NCBI RefSeq assembly: GCF_009707955.1
Contig: NZ_WMDQ01000002.1
Coordinates: 248,001 to 312,000 of the forward strand
Source: Flavobacterium sp. LC2016-13
Lineage (GTDB): Bacteria > Bacteroidota > Bacteroidia > Flavobacteriales > Flavobacteriaceae
Length of the DNA: 64,000 bases
Reading direction: 5' to 3'
The notes beneath the pieces were generated by a model, which saw only the letters and a list, made by a program, of their open reading frames with translations, was not told where the DNA came from and ran no database searches. The position numbers were made by a program, and so were the translations under genes. This document shows positions 32,421-40,790 of the stretch, in pieces. Positions within the stretch are counted from its first letter, which is position 1; every line of letters starts with the position of its first letter.

Positions 32421-32504
32421 GCTGGCGCGAGCGTCCCGCTCGTGACTATTTTTTAGTAATTATGGATTTTGATTGCGTTCACGAACGAGACGCTCGTGCT
32501 AGCA
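32421..32504. repeat. Inverted pair of REP palindromes
   Basis: GCTGGCGCGAGCGTCCCG begins at 32421. Its partner in opposite orientation lies at about 32479-32504 and ends in GTGCTAGC. Each unit folds on itself (CGAGCG/CGCTCG and ACGAG/CTCGT). They match the palindromes beside the transposase gene at 33528. GC content is far above that of the surroundings. Confidence 0.8.
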
Positions 32505-32550
32505 TGAAGAGAAAGATGTTTTGTTATCAGAGACGAGTTGGCAAACTCTA

Positions 32551-33417
32551 TCAATTTCCTAAACTCTTATCAACATCCTGAATAAAAGTTTCGTCTTTTA
32601 GATAGTAAATCATCATCCTATCCTTTTGTTGAGAGGGATCATAAAACTCGATGAAAATTTTGTTTTCACCACTTAAACGAACTTTATAAGACCAATACAA
32701 ATTTAATGTATTGTCAATATGTTGTGTTTTCATGACAGAATTATTCTTAACGATATTAAATTCATCTTCTTTGGTAAAGACAATAGAAATTTCAGAAGAT
32801 AAAACTTTATAATCAAGAATATTGTTAAAAAGCACTAAAACATCTTTAGAAGTCGCATCTTTAATCGTGAAAAAATGATATTGGTTATTTTGCGTGTAGT
32901 AACTGAATACTTCTGATTTTGGAAGTTCAATTATTTCGTTTGGTCTATTAATACGCTGTTGTAGTATCTTTAAAACAGATTTGGAAGGTTCCCTTTTATA
33001 TATTTCGAACTGTTTGTCAGCAAAATTCGGGAGTATGTTCTTATTTAATAATGCGTTTTCAATTACTTGTAAACATCCTGAAATGTTATAGTTTCTCATG
33101 TTAAACATAATATTGATTCCGTCAACATTATCGCTATTGTCTGAAAGATTTGGCATCCAAGTTTTGATGGTAAAATTTTCTGATTGCTCCTCTAAAAAGT
33201 ACAAATACACTTTATCTGAATAAAGAATTTTTTTAGCCAGCAATTCTGCGTATTTACTAATAATAAGAGATTTATTCATTTCTTCTACGTAATCTGAAGC
33301 AGTAATAACAACATGAATATTACCATAACTTTTTTGAACTATCTTATCTTTATGTGCATATAGAATTTGAAATGTAGAAAATAAAAAAAATGTGATGTAT
33401 AGTTTTATTGCTTTCAT
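32551..33417 (-). CDS. Exported protein of unknown function
   Basis: This 288-aa protein has a signal peptide (L-Y-I-T-F-F-L-F-S-T-F-Q-I-L-Y-A-H) and otherwise no recognised domain. The mature part alternates beta-rich segments (I-H-V-V-I-T-A-S-D-Y, V-Y-L-Y-F-L-E-E, I-F-I-E-F-Y-D-P) with helices and has no cysteine pattern, so it is probably a periplasmic soluble protein. It lies between the REP pair and the REP-associated transposase, and its last codons overlap repeat-flanking sequence. It may be lineage-specific cargo of this accessory region. Confidence 0.65.
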   Translation of the reverse strand: MKAIKLYITFFLFSTFQILYAHKDKIVQKSYGNIHVVITASDYVEEMNKSLIISKYAELLAKKILYSDKVYLYFLEEQSENFTIKTWMPNLSDNSDNVDGINIMFNMRNYNISGCLQVIENALLNKNILPNFADKQFEIYKREPSKSVLKILQQRINRPNEIIELPKSEVFSYYTQNNQYHFFTIKDATSKDVLVLFNNILDYKVLSSEISIVFTKEDEFNIVKNNSVMKTQHIDNTLNLYWSYKVRLSGENKIFIEFYDPSQQKDRMMIYYLKDETFIQDVDKSLGN

Positions 33418-33481
33418 AATTATTTGTTTGTTAAACTTAAGCTCACCACTTATAGCTAATACTTGAGATTACGTTCGTTAT

Positions 33482-33506
33482 GCTGGCGCGAGCGTCTCGC
33501 TCGTGC
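33482..33506. repeat. REP palindrome, left of the transposase gene
   Basis: GCTGGCGCGAGCGTCTCGCT begins at 33482. It differs from the unit at 32421 at about one position and is inverted relative to the copy at 34114-34139. The two bracket the transposase gene. Confidence 0.82.
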
Positions 33507-33527
33507 ACACAAAGATTATCAATTAAA

Positions 33528-34076
33528 TCAATTAATATCAATTTGTAAAACAGTTTGATCATTGTCGCTATAGTTTCTTGCCGAACTGTATTTCCAATCT
33601 ACCGGATTAGTTACAAAACCACTTTCGATGGGATTATTATGAATGTAGTTTAACTTTTGCTCAAAAACTTTTAATGACCAAATCTCAATAGGTTTATTGT
33701 TTTGCTGCCAAAATTGCCTGAATTTTACATTGCTGTTTTTCTTCCCAGCTCTCTCAAACATCCATAGCATCCATTCTTTTCTGCTTTCTTGCGGGTTTTC
33801 TTCAATTGCCTTAAGCATTTTTCTAGACGTAAATCCTTTAAAATCTCTTATAAGTCCGGAAGGGTCTCCATTTTCGGATCTAAAAATTAAATGAATGTGA
33901 TTTGACATAATGCAATATCCATAAATCTCCATTCCTTTATTTTTTCGACAGTAATCTAAAGATTCTACAATATTTCCAAAATACTCATCTCTTATAAATA
34001 CATCTATCCAGTAAACAGTTGCAAAACTTATGAAATATGCTCCAGTCTTTTCACCAAATTTATATTTTCTGCTCAT
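33528..34076 (-). CDS. REP-associated tyrosine transposase (RAYT, Y1 family)
   Basis: This 182-aa single-domain Y1 transposase has the HUH metal motif in M-S-N-H-I-H-L-I-F near residues 57-65. The tyrosine-bearing end of the family follows: L-N-Y-I-H-N-N-P-I-E-S-G-F-V ... W-K-Y-S-S-A-R-N-Y. RAYTs nick at REP palindromes and are thought to spread or maintain them. Here inverted REP units lie 21 bases beyond the stop and 37 bases before the start, and a further pair is 1 kb away. The protein looks full-length and possibly active. Confidence 0.9.
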   Translation of the reverse strand: MSRKYKFGEKTGAYFISFATVYWIDVFIRDEYFGNIVESLDYCRKNKGMEIYGYCIMSNHIHLIFRSENGDPSGLIRDFKGFTSRKMLKAIEENPQESRKEWMLWMFERAGKKNSNVKFRQFWQQNNKPIEIWSLKVFEQKLNYIHNNPIESGFVTNPVDWKYSSARNYSDNDQTVLQIDIN

Positions 34077-34113
34077 TTATTATATTTTGAGCGAATGTAA
34101 GAAATACTTTGCG

Positions 34114-34139
34114 TTCACGAGCGGGACGCTCGCGCTAGC
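34114..34139. repeat. REP palindrome, right of the transposase gene
   Basis: TTCACGAGCGGGACGCTCGC starts at 34114 and ends in GCTAGC. Its reverse complement matches the unit at 32421 at nearly every base. It is inverted relative to 33482-33506. Confidence 0.82.
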
Positions 34140-34187
34140 GGGGATGATTTAAAAATAAACTAATTTTTAAATCATCCGATAGATACC

Positions 34188-35987
34188 TTATGGTTTACAG
34201 CAAATATAAATTTCTGAGCCAGATTCAAAGCAACTAGAAATTAAAGATGATACAAACCAAAGAATTTGTATAACTTCATTACGCTCTGCGAAATCTTCTC
34301 CATCTTTAAGTTTTTCTAATCGATCAGCAAGTTCTGCTTTTGAAATAAAATTAATTACAACATATACTCTTTTCTTTAGATTTGCATAAGATCTTAAAGT
34401 TTTAAAATAATCTATTGTATCAGCTGAATTTGATCCTTTTCTAATTCTTTTTATATTAGTTTGAATTCCTTTTGATGAGATATAGTTTTTTGCCCAAAAA
34501 GATTCTTTTAGAGGCCATTGATTATCGGAAGGACTTAGATTTCCTAAGTTTTTTTGTGCTTGACCAATTATTTCGTGTAGATCAGAAGCCGACATAATTG
34601 AGTTGTTATATTTAGAGTGAAAAAAAGAGATACTTTGATCACTTAAACCAATATGATCAGCCCATTCTCTTCCTAAATCGTCACAAATAAAATAATCAAA
34701 ATCATTAGAATAATTGTTTTCTACAAAATCAAAAATGGAATTAGAACTGAATTTTGTACTGGACGAATTGAATGTACCTTTCTCGCTAGTAACAGTTCTT
34801 AATTCGTTAAATGGAATAAAGATTTTCATAAATGCATCAATATTTCCTAAAAGTCTACTGTCTTTGAATAATTTTCTATTACAATATACCAATTCTGGAT
34901 CATCGAAAGTTATAATAAAGCTTTTGTTCCAATTGAGATATTGCAATATCGGAGTTTTAGAATCATTTTCAAATTGTATATATACATTTGCCAGCTTAGT
35001 GGATTTTAAAGTTATAGATTTTAAATTTAGTGATAAATATAAATCGTTTATTATCGTGCTTTGTATTTTATATCCATTTGCTTCGATATTAACACTCAAT
35101 AAGCGTTCGAAATTTTTTACAACTTTTATTAAATTAATCTCTCGTTCTTGATTCTTAATTTTTACAAAGCATCTTTCAATTTTATTTTCTTCAAAATCAG
35201 AATAAAGTTTTGATAGTACAATTAAGATTGAAATTGGAAAAAGTTGATCTTTATATTTAACGTAGTCAACTGAAGTTGCAAATGAAGATAAAAAACTTGT
35301 CCGAGGAACATAATTTATTATTCTGTCTACAATTTTATCTGACCATTTAATAAAAGTTTCAAAGTTATTTTTTGACCCAAATTTGTTAATTCGGGAAGAG
35401 TTTACAGACAAAGAAATTTTATCATCATCATTGTTAACTCTAACATTGTTTAAAATATAACCTTGTAATCCTAATGCCGGAAGATTCTCTTTTAAATCAG
35501 TGGATTCTAAACTTTTTTGTCGAATTGCATTATTTGCGATGTTCATGTTATTCATCGTTGCTTTTTCAAAGATTGTCTCATCTCCTGTGAAAATTGATGT
35601 AATAACATTATAATCCATTGGATCAAATTTATCTAGAAAATCTTTTATGCCTGAAATGTTTTTTTTTGCAATTACAACATGATTCTCAAAATCTAATATG
35701 CATATGTAAGCAAGTTTTATTTCTTCCCATCCAGCTATTTCTTCTTCAATAAAGGTTGGTTTTCTATAATATTTAAAAACTGCGATGGAATAAAAAATAT
35801 CTTTGCCATCAATAATTTTATAAGGTTCTTTTACAACGTTTAAAAGAAAATGCCCTTGTTTTTCTCTAGAGGCATCCTTAAAAGCCTCATTAATATCTCT
35901 TTTAGTAATAAATCTATCATTATCTTTTATATAAAAATATGCATTTTCATTAAGAATAATGTTTTCAATTAAATCGTCATCTTCCAT
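34188..35987 (-). CDS. 599-aa protein with putative nuclease-like C-terminal domain; possible defence gene
   Basis: No signal peptide, membrane segment or Walker motif is visible. The C-terminal third holds C-D-D-L-G-R-E-W-A-D-H (435-445), F-F-H-S-K (455-459) and A-S-D-L-H-E-I-I-G-Q-A-Q-K-N-L (467-481), and ends with W-F-V-S-S-L-I-S-S-C-F-E-S-G. This arrangement reminds me of a domain at the C-termini of DEAD/DEAH helicases in phage-defence loci. The E/D and HxK spacing would fit a PD-(D/E)xK-like nuclease, but that is inference. The N-terminal 400 residues are unrecognised. It is a single gene flanked by the REP/transposase unit and a long intergenic region, typical of accessory DNA. I would call it unknown with a defence-like C-terminus. 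Confidence 0.6.
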   Translation of the reverse strand: MEDDDLIENIILNENAYFYIKDNDRFITKRDINEAFKDASREKQGHFLLNVVKEPYKIIDGKDIFYSIAVFKYYRKPTFIEEEIAGWEEIKLAYICILDFENHVVIAKKNISGIKDFLDKFDPMDYNVITSIFTGDETIFEKATMNNMNIANNAIRQKSLESTDLKENLPALGLQGYILNNVRVNNDDDKISLSVNSSRINKFGSKNNFETFIKWSDKIVDRIINYVPRTSFLSSFATSVDYVKYKDQLFPISILIVLSKLYSDFEENKIERCFVKIKNQEREINLIKVVKNFERLLSVNIEANGYKIQSTIINDLYLSLNLKSITLKSTKLANVYIQFENDSKTPILQYLNWNKSFIITFDDPELVYCNRKLFKDSRLLGNIDAFMKIFIPFNELRTVTSEKGTFNSSSTKFSSNSIFDFVENNYSNDFDYFICDDLGREWADHIGLSDQSISFFHSKYNNSIMSASDLHEIIGQAQKNLGNLSPSDNQWPLKESFWAKNYISSKGIQTNIKRIRKGSNSADTIDYFKTLRSYANLKKRVYVVINFISKAELADRLEKLKDGEDFAERNEVIQILWFVSSLISSCFESGSEIYICCKP

Positions 35988-36254
35988 AGTGATTGTTTAA
36001 AATGAATAGTAGTTTTAAAATTTTCTTAAATTTTTAAGAATTGAATGATAATGAAATTTAATATTTCAAGTAAAAGGTCGTTTTTTCTCAACTGTTTTTA
36101 GCAAAGATTACTCCTTAATAATCATCAACCTTACGGAAAACCATAATCCAACCAAAATTTATTCTCAACAAGGATACCACTAAATAAAAATGCCACAACA
36201 GGTATTTATACGGGTTTTATAAAAACGATAAAATTTCTGATGAAAAAGAGTGTT

Positions 36255-36334
36255 CTAGCCCAGATAGGAGCGGTATCCTTTTTCTCGGCCATCGGCAGAG
36301 AAAAAGATATAGCGGATAGCTGGAAATAGCTCCT
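36255..36334 (+). ncRNA. Candidate structured RNA / conserved intergenic element
   Basis: Three nested complementary pairs are seen: AGGAGC (36266-36271) with GCTCCT (36329-36334); TATCC (36274-36278) with GGATA (36314-36318); and CTTTTTCTC (36278-36286) with GAGAAAAAG (36298-36306). The phrases CTAGCCC (36255) and TAGCTGGAAATAGCTCC recall a motif I have seen repeatedly between genes in Flavobacteriia. It is probably a small RNA or cis element; its strand is inferred. The rest of the gap 35988-36463 holds only AT-rich sequence and a -7 box at 36412. Confidence 0.5.
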
Positions 36335-36411
36335 GAAAAAAATTATAAGAAAACAGCATATATTATTCCTTAAAATGACATGAAAAAGTGGGAATAAAGT
36401 ATTGCAAACCT

Positions 36412-36419
36412 TATATTTG
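36412..36419 (+). promoter_or_regulatory. -7 box for the heme oxygenase-phytochrome operon
   Basis: TATATTTG fits TAnnTTTG and lies 44 bases before the TTG start of the heme oxygenase gene. No clear -33 TTG at the right distance was found, so an activator may be needed. Confidence 0.4.
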
Positions 36420-36463
36420 TGTAACTAAGAAAAATAGAACAACCTAAAAAAATAATTTCGACA

Positions 36464-37054
36464 TTGAATACTTCTGTATCCCAGGATTTTTTAAATAATC
36501 TAAAAACACAAACTGCAGCATCGCATAAAAGGCTGGAGGAACTTCCGGTCTCATCGTATATACTTTCTCCAAACATGAAAATGGATGATTATGCCCATTA
36601 TTTAAAACTTATGTACGATGTGCATTATAGCGTCGAAACAGATGTTTTTCCGTTGCTTTCTGCCGTTGTTGATGATTTGAACGAAAGGGAGAAAAAACAT
36701 TTAATCGAAGATGATCTTTTGTATTTAAATTATTCAAAACCTGTTGCAAGACCCGTTTTTAATACGCAAAACATATCGATTCCGTTTGCTTTGGGCGTTT
36801 TGTACGTGGTTGAAGGTTCTTCGCTTGGCGGGAGATTTATCTTAAAAAACCTGGAAACAATTGAGGGTCTTAATGACGGAAAAGGGGTTTCGTATTTTGC
36901 AGGATATGGGAATAAAACTGGTAGTTATTGGAAAACTTTCCTACATTTGTTAACTGCATATGAAGAAAAATATAATGTTGAAAATGAAATAATTGAAGGT
37001 GCAGTTTATGCCTTCGATTGTATTCATAATCATTTCCTGCAGACCCAAAAATAA
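36464..37054 (+). CDS. bphO: Biliverdin-producing heme oxygenase
   Basis: This 196-aa heme oxygenase splits heme into biliverdin, CO and iron. The proximal histidine is H21 in A-A-S-H-K-R-L-E. The distal helix with its glycines is seen in Y-V-V-E-G-S-S-L-G-G-R-F-I near residues 114-126. The start is TTG at 36464; the first ATG in frame would remove the proximal histidine, so TTG (or another non-ATG codon just before it) must be used. The stop codon TAA abuts the ATG of the phytochrome gene. It supplies biliverdin, the chromophore of the following bacteriophytochrome. Confidence 0.88.
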   Translation: MNTSVSQDFLNNLKTQTAASHKRLEELPVSSYILSPNMKMDDYAHYLKLMYDVHYSVETDVFPLLSAVVDDLNEREKKHLIEDDLLYLNYSKPVARPVFNTQNISIPFALGVLYVVEGSSLGGRFILKNLETIEGLNDGKGVSYFAGYGNKTGSYWKTFLHLLTAYEEKYNVENEIIEGAVYAFDCIHNHFLQTQK

Positions 37055-39223
37055 ATGAAATTAAAAGATATTGTAAATCGGGATATAGTCACTTTGACCA
37101 ATTGCGAACACGAACCCATACACATACCAGGAAGTATTCAGCCGCATGGTTTTTTAATTGGCGTTACGTCAGCTTGGAAAATTGATTTTTGTACGGCAAA
37201 TATTTCGGCATTTGTAGACTTGGTTTATAAAGAAATTATTGGAAAAGATTTTTGTTCGGTTTTCGGAAACGACGTTAAGGAGAAAATAACGCATTATATC
37301 AATGACGATAAAATCCAGTCGGTTTTTCCGCTTGAAATAGAGCTTTTGGGCAAATATTTTCAGCTTAGTATTCACAAAAGCCATGACGTTTATGTGCTTG
37401 AAGCTGAACCGCATTTTAGAAATAAAGAACAGCTTGCGGAGCTTTATCTTCAAAACATACAGTTTATTACAGATATGAATTCGACACGAACGCTGCAGGA
37501 ATTATGTGCGCTTGTGGCGAAGGGAACGCGTGAAATTACGGGTTATGATCGTGTGATGATTTACCGTTTTGATGCGGAATATAACGGTGAAGTTTTTGCC
37601 GAAAATTGCAGGGAAGATTTAGAGCCTTTTTTAGGCTTGCATTATCCGCATACGGATATTCCGGTTCAGGCGAGGGAATTGTACATGAAAAACCAGCTGC
37701 GTTTGATTGTGGATATGGATTATGAACCTGTTCCGATTTTTACGGTGGATAATCAGGAAAATAAAAACCTCGATTTGAGCCTTTCTATTTTAAGAAGCAC
37801 TTCGCCAATACATGTTGAATACCTTAAAAATATGGGAGTGGGCGCAACGCTTACAATTTCTCTTATTCACCATAACCGACTTTGGGGTTTAATTGCGTGC
37901 CATCATTATTCGGCCAAAAATATTTCACCGGAAATTAGGCTTGCCGCAAAACTTCAGGGACAATTTATTAGCTCTCAAATCGATTTGCGCCAATCTACAG
38001 ATGAATATCAGATTGCGCGTAAAACAGCTTTGGCGCTGGAACATTTAACGGGTTTAGAGCTTCCGTTGGATCATTTATCATTTGAAACCATTATTGCTGA
38101 TCCTGAATTACTGCATGTTTGCAATGCTGCGGGCGTTTCTATTTGCGTTGGAGGCAAGATTTACAAGCACGGCATAACGCCTTCTGATGATGAAATTGAT
38201 AGAATAGCGTCAGAAATTGCGCATTATGCCAAAGAAGGAATTTTTAGTACGGAGAAAATCACCGATTATTTTCCGGAGCTGAATCCTGAAGCTGATGTTG
38301 CGGGAATTATTTATCACTCGCTTGTTAATAACAACAATATTATTTGGTATCGACCGGAAACTATTTCTGAAATTAATTGGGCGGGCGATCCTGAAAAGGC
38401 AATTGTAAAAGACAGCAAAGGTTTGCATCCGAGAAATTCGTTTAATATCTGGAAACAAACGGTTAAAAACCAAAGTAGTATTTGGCTGCATCTCGAAATA
38501 AATGCTGCGGCGAGTTATGCGCACGCGCTTCACAATCAGATTATTTTGCTGATGCTGAGTGAAGAGGAAGAAAAATACCGTAACCAAAGCGAGGTTTTGA
38601 AAGAAACAAATGCGGAACTCGAAAACATAAATTGGATTAGTACGCATGATTTGCAGGAACCTTTACGTAAGATTCAGTTAATTATTTCGAAATTAATATC
38701 TGAGATCGATCGTATTCCGCCAGAATCGGTTTTTGATGCTTTGCTGCGTGTTTCGAATTCGGCCAACAGAATGCAGGTTTTACTGCAGGATATTTTGAAA
38801 TATACGCGTGTAAAATATACGAAAGAAGCACTTCAAAAAGTTGATTTAAATACTATTATGGAATCGACTATCGACGAGATGAAAGAGGTTTTTAATGAAA
38901 CAGGCGCCGTAATTGAATACGAAAATTTGCCTGAAATTTATGGTATTACTTTTTTGATGAAACAGCTGTTTTCTAATATTCTGCAAAATTCATTAAAATA
39001 CGCTTCTCCGGATCGATTACCGATTATAAAAGTTACGGCTTCGCAAGAGCCTGAAATATACAATTACTCGAATAAAATTTATTGCCACTGGATTACTTTT
39101 ACCGATAACGGTATTGGTTTTGAACAGGAATATGCGCCTTCGATTTTTAAAATATTTACCAGATTACATACGCAGGAACAATACAGTGGTTCCGGAGTTG
39201 GTTTGGCATTGTGCAAAAAATAA
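37055..39223 (+). CDS. bphP: Bacteriophytochrome sensor histidine kinase, 3' end frameshifted
   Basis: This is a red/far-red light receptor kinase of 722 aa up to the first stop. The chromophore cysteine is C17 in N-C-E-H-E-P-I-H-I-P-G-S-I-Q-P-H-G. PAS, GAF (with P-H-T-D-I-P-V-Q-A-R) and PHY domains follow. The kinase has H531 in S-T-H-D-L-Q-E-P-L-R-K, an N-box (N-I-L-Q-N-S-L-K-Y-A), D-N-G-I-G-F and G-S-G-V-G-L-A-L-C-K-K. The TAA directly follows a run of six A (39215-39220). One extra A would restore the frame I-M-Q-T-C-G-G-N-I-Q to a stop at 39324 and supply the last strands of the ATPase domain. It is either a sequencing or homopolymer error or a real truncation. The gene abuts the heme oxygenase gene. 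Confidence 0.85.
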   Translation: MKLKDIVNRDIVTLTNCEHEPIHIPGSIQPHGFLIGVTSAWKIDFCTANISAFVDLVYKEIIGKDFCSVFGNDVKEKITHYINDDKIQSVFPLEIELLGKYFQLSIHKSHDVYVLEAEPHFRNKEQLAELYLQNIQFITDMNSTRTLQELCALVAKGTREITGYDRVMIYRFDAEYNGEVFAENCREDLEPFLGLHYPHTDIPVQARELYMKNQLRLIVDMDYEPVPIFTVDNQENKNLDLSLSILRSTSPIHVEYLKNMGVGATLTISLIHHNRLWGLIACHHYSAKNISPEIRLAAKLQGQFISSQIDLRQSTDEYQIARKTALALEHLTGLELPLDHLSFETIIADPELLHVCNAAGVSICVGGKIYKHGITPSDDEIDRIASEIAHYAKEGIFSTEKITDYFPELNPEADVAGIIYHSLVNNNNIIWYRPETISEINWAGDPEKAIVKDSKGLHPRNSFNIWKQTVKNQSSIWLHLEINAAASYAHALHNQIILLMLSEEEEKYRNQSEVLKETNAELENINWISTHDLQEPLRKIQLIISKLISEIDRIPPESVFDALLRVSNSANRMQVLLQDILKYTRVKYTKEALQKVDLNTIMESTIDEMKEVFNETGAVIEYENLPEIYGITFLMKQLFSNILQNSLKYASPDRLPIIKVTASQEPEIYNYSNKIYCHWITFTDNGIGFEQEYAPSIFKIFTRLHTQEQYSGSGVGLALCKK

Positions 39224-39376
39224 TGCAGACTTGCGGTGGAAATATTCAGGCTGTTGGAAAACCAAATGAAGGAACAGCAATAACGATTTACTTTCCTTGC
39301 GATCATTTGAATCCGTTATTGTAATGTTTGTTTTGCATTCGATACCATTATTAAAAACATAGATTTTCAAATATAG

Positions 39377-39443
39377 CCCGCGGTTTCAACCGCGGGGATA
39401 TACGGATTGTGATAATATGCGACCCAACGGTTGAAACCGTTGG
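39377..39443. repeat. Two related palindromes (second REP-like family)
   Basis: CCCGCGGTT/AACCGCGGG (39377-39396) and CCAACGGTT/AACCGTTGG (39424-39443) are perfect hairpins with two-base loops. They share the GGTT-AACC core and are 27 bases apart. GC content is high against the background. They differ from the REP units at 32-34 kb. Confidence 0.75.
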
Positions 39444-39455
39444 TAATGTTTTTAC

Positions 39456-39505
39456 AATCCAAATAAAAAATCCTCTGTAGATACAGAGGATTTTTTATTT
39501 GGATT
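39456..39505. terminator. Bidirectional terminator, phytochrome / acyltransferase
   Basis: Arms 39456-39479 and 39482-39505 are perfect complements of 24 bases, with AAAAAATCCTCTGTA in the left arm and a two-base loop. A and T runs on both sides of the GC core fit termination of the converging transcripts. Confidence 0.82.
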
Positions 39506-39540
39506 GATTTGTTCGTTTTTTGATTGATGATTTTAGATGA

Positions 39541-40689
39541 TTAGAGGATTTTTTTCACGCCCGGAATTAGTAAAACCAATCCTCCCAAAGCAAAACTTCC
39601 TGCGACTATCAATGGTGAAACTACCAGAAGTTTTATGGCAGGATCAACAGCCCAGTTTCTTACGGCTAATGTAAAGCCAACAATTACAACAGGATGAAAA
39701 ATATAAGTGACAAAACTATAACGTGTTAATTTGTTTAGCAATACAGATGATTTATTCCAGTTTTTTCTCCCTTTGATTAATAAAACGGTTAAGATAGAAA
39801 GCCCAATCCATTGTTCCCAAACGGCATAAAGCAATTGTTGCCAATGAAAACCTCCTGCATACCATTCTACAGGCATTTTTAGCGTGATTCTGATAACGAA
39901 AAATACGGGAAAAAACAATAAACATAACCATGAAGAAAGGGTAAGACGTTTTCTTGTTTTTTCAGAAAGTGCTTCGAACCAATTGTTTTTAGAAGCCAAT
40001 AATCCGATTATGAAAAAAGCAATATATTGAGGAAAATGTCCTAATTGAAATCCGAATGGTTCTAAAACCCATCCAACAGGAAATATAATTCTAACCAAAA
40101 AAGTGACAAGACCTAAAGCAATTGCAAATAAAATAATGGTTCTTGATCCGGGAACAGGCAAAGTATTTTCGAAATTGATTTTGAAAACCGTTTTTACGAT
40201 TACATAAATAAAAGTAAATACAAGCAAAGCCAACACAAACCACATCACGCCAACTTCCCAGGTATCATAACCGCTCATATATTGCAAAAAGGTAATGTGA
40301 TGTTCGAGCGCAAAATAATAGACCAAATAACTCGTAAATGGAGAAATTAAAAGGGCATAAACGACTAACGGAATTCCTAATCTGATTAAACGATCTGTAA
40401 TGAATTTGAAAGTTCCTTTTTTGGTGAAGGAAGCATCAGTAAAATAGGCGGCAAGCATAAAGAAAAAGCCCATAAAAAATGCCTGATTGATACTGATAAA
40501 CATTTTCATTGGAATTAAAACGCCCATAATTGTAGTGGGTTCTGTATAATACCAACCTGAACCGGAATACGCAATAAAAGTGTGGTGCAGTATAACCAAA
40601 ATGGTTAATAATACTTTGATGTTGTTGATGTAAACAAGCTTATTTGGCTGTTCTGCATTTTGAGATAAAGCTACATTTTGAGATGACAT
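39541..40689 (-). CDS. Acyltransferase family 3 membrane protein
   Basis: This 382-aa protein is read from the ATG of M-S-S-Q-N-V-A-L-S (40689). About ten membrane helices are predicted. The start Y-I-N-N-I-K-V-L-L-T-I-L-V-I-L-H-H-T-F-I-A-Y-S-G has the conserved histidine of acyltransferase 3 proteins (OpgC/OafA-type). R-L-I-R-L-G-I-P-L-V-V-Y lies near residue 118. Such enzymes add acyl groups to glycans or membrane molecules at the cell envelope. It is a single gene on the minus strand, downstream of a membrane LytTR gene. Confidence 0.85.
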   Translation of the reverse strand: MSSQNVALSQNAEQPNKLVYINNIKVLLTILVILHHTFIAYSGSGWYYTEPTTIMGVLIPMKMFISINQAFFMGFFFMLAAYFTDASFTKKGTFKFITDRLIRLGIPLVVYALLISPFTSYLVYYFALEHHITFLQYMSGYDTWEVGVMWFVLALLVFTFIYVIVKTVFKINFENTLPVPGSRTIILFAIALGLVTFLVRIIFPVGWVLEPFGFQLGHFPQYIAFFIIGLLASKNNWFEALSEKTRKRLTLSSWLCLLFFPVFFVIRITLKMPVEWYAGGFHWQQLLYAVWEQWIGLSILTVLLIKGRKNWNKSSVLLNKLTRYSFVTYIFHPVVIVGFTLAVRNWAVDPAIKLLVVSPLIVAGSFALGGLVLLIPGVKKIL

Positions 40690-40790
40690 AATAAATAGAT
40701 TTTGAGTTACTGATGGCAAACGTACAACAAGAAAACAGGGTTGTAAGTACGCATGTTATCGGCAACAAGCTTTTGTGATGAACAACAAGC

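Noticed and set aside
32387-32581. 64-codon open frame rich in charged residues
   Set aside because: It is created by the GC-rich REP pair and has no conserved features.
37055-39324. Programmed frameshifting as the preferred reading of the phytochrome end
   Set aside because: Six A without a clear downstream stem or upstream SD-like stimulator is weak; an assembly or indel error is at least as likely.
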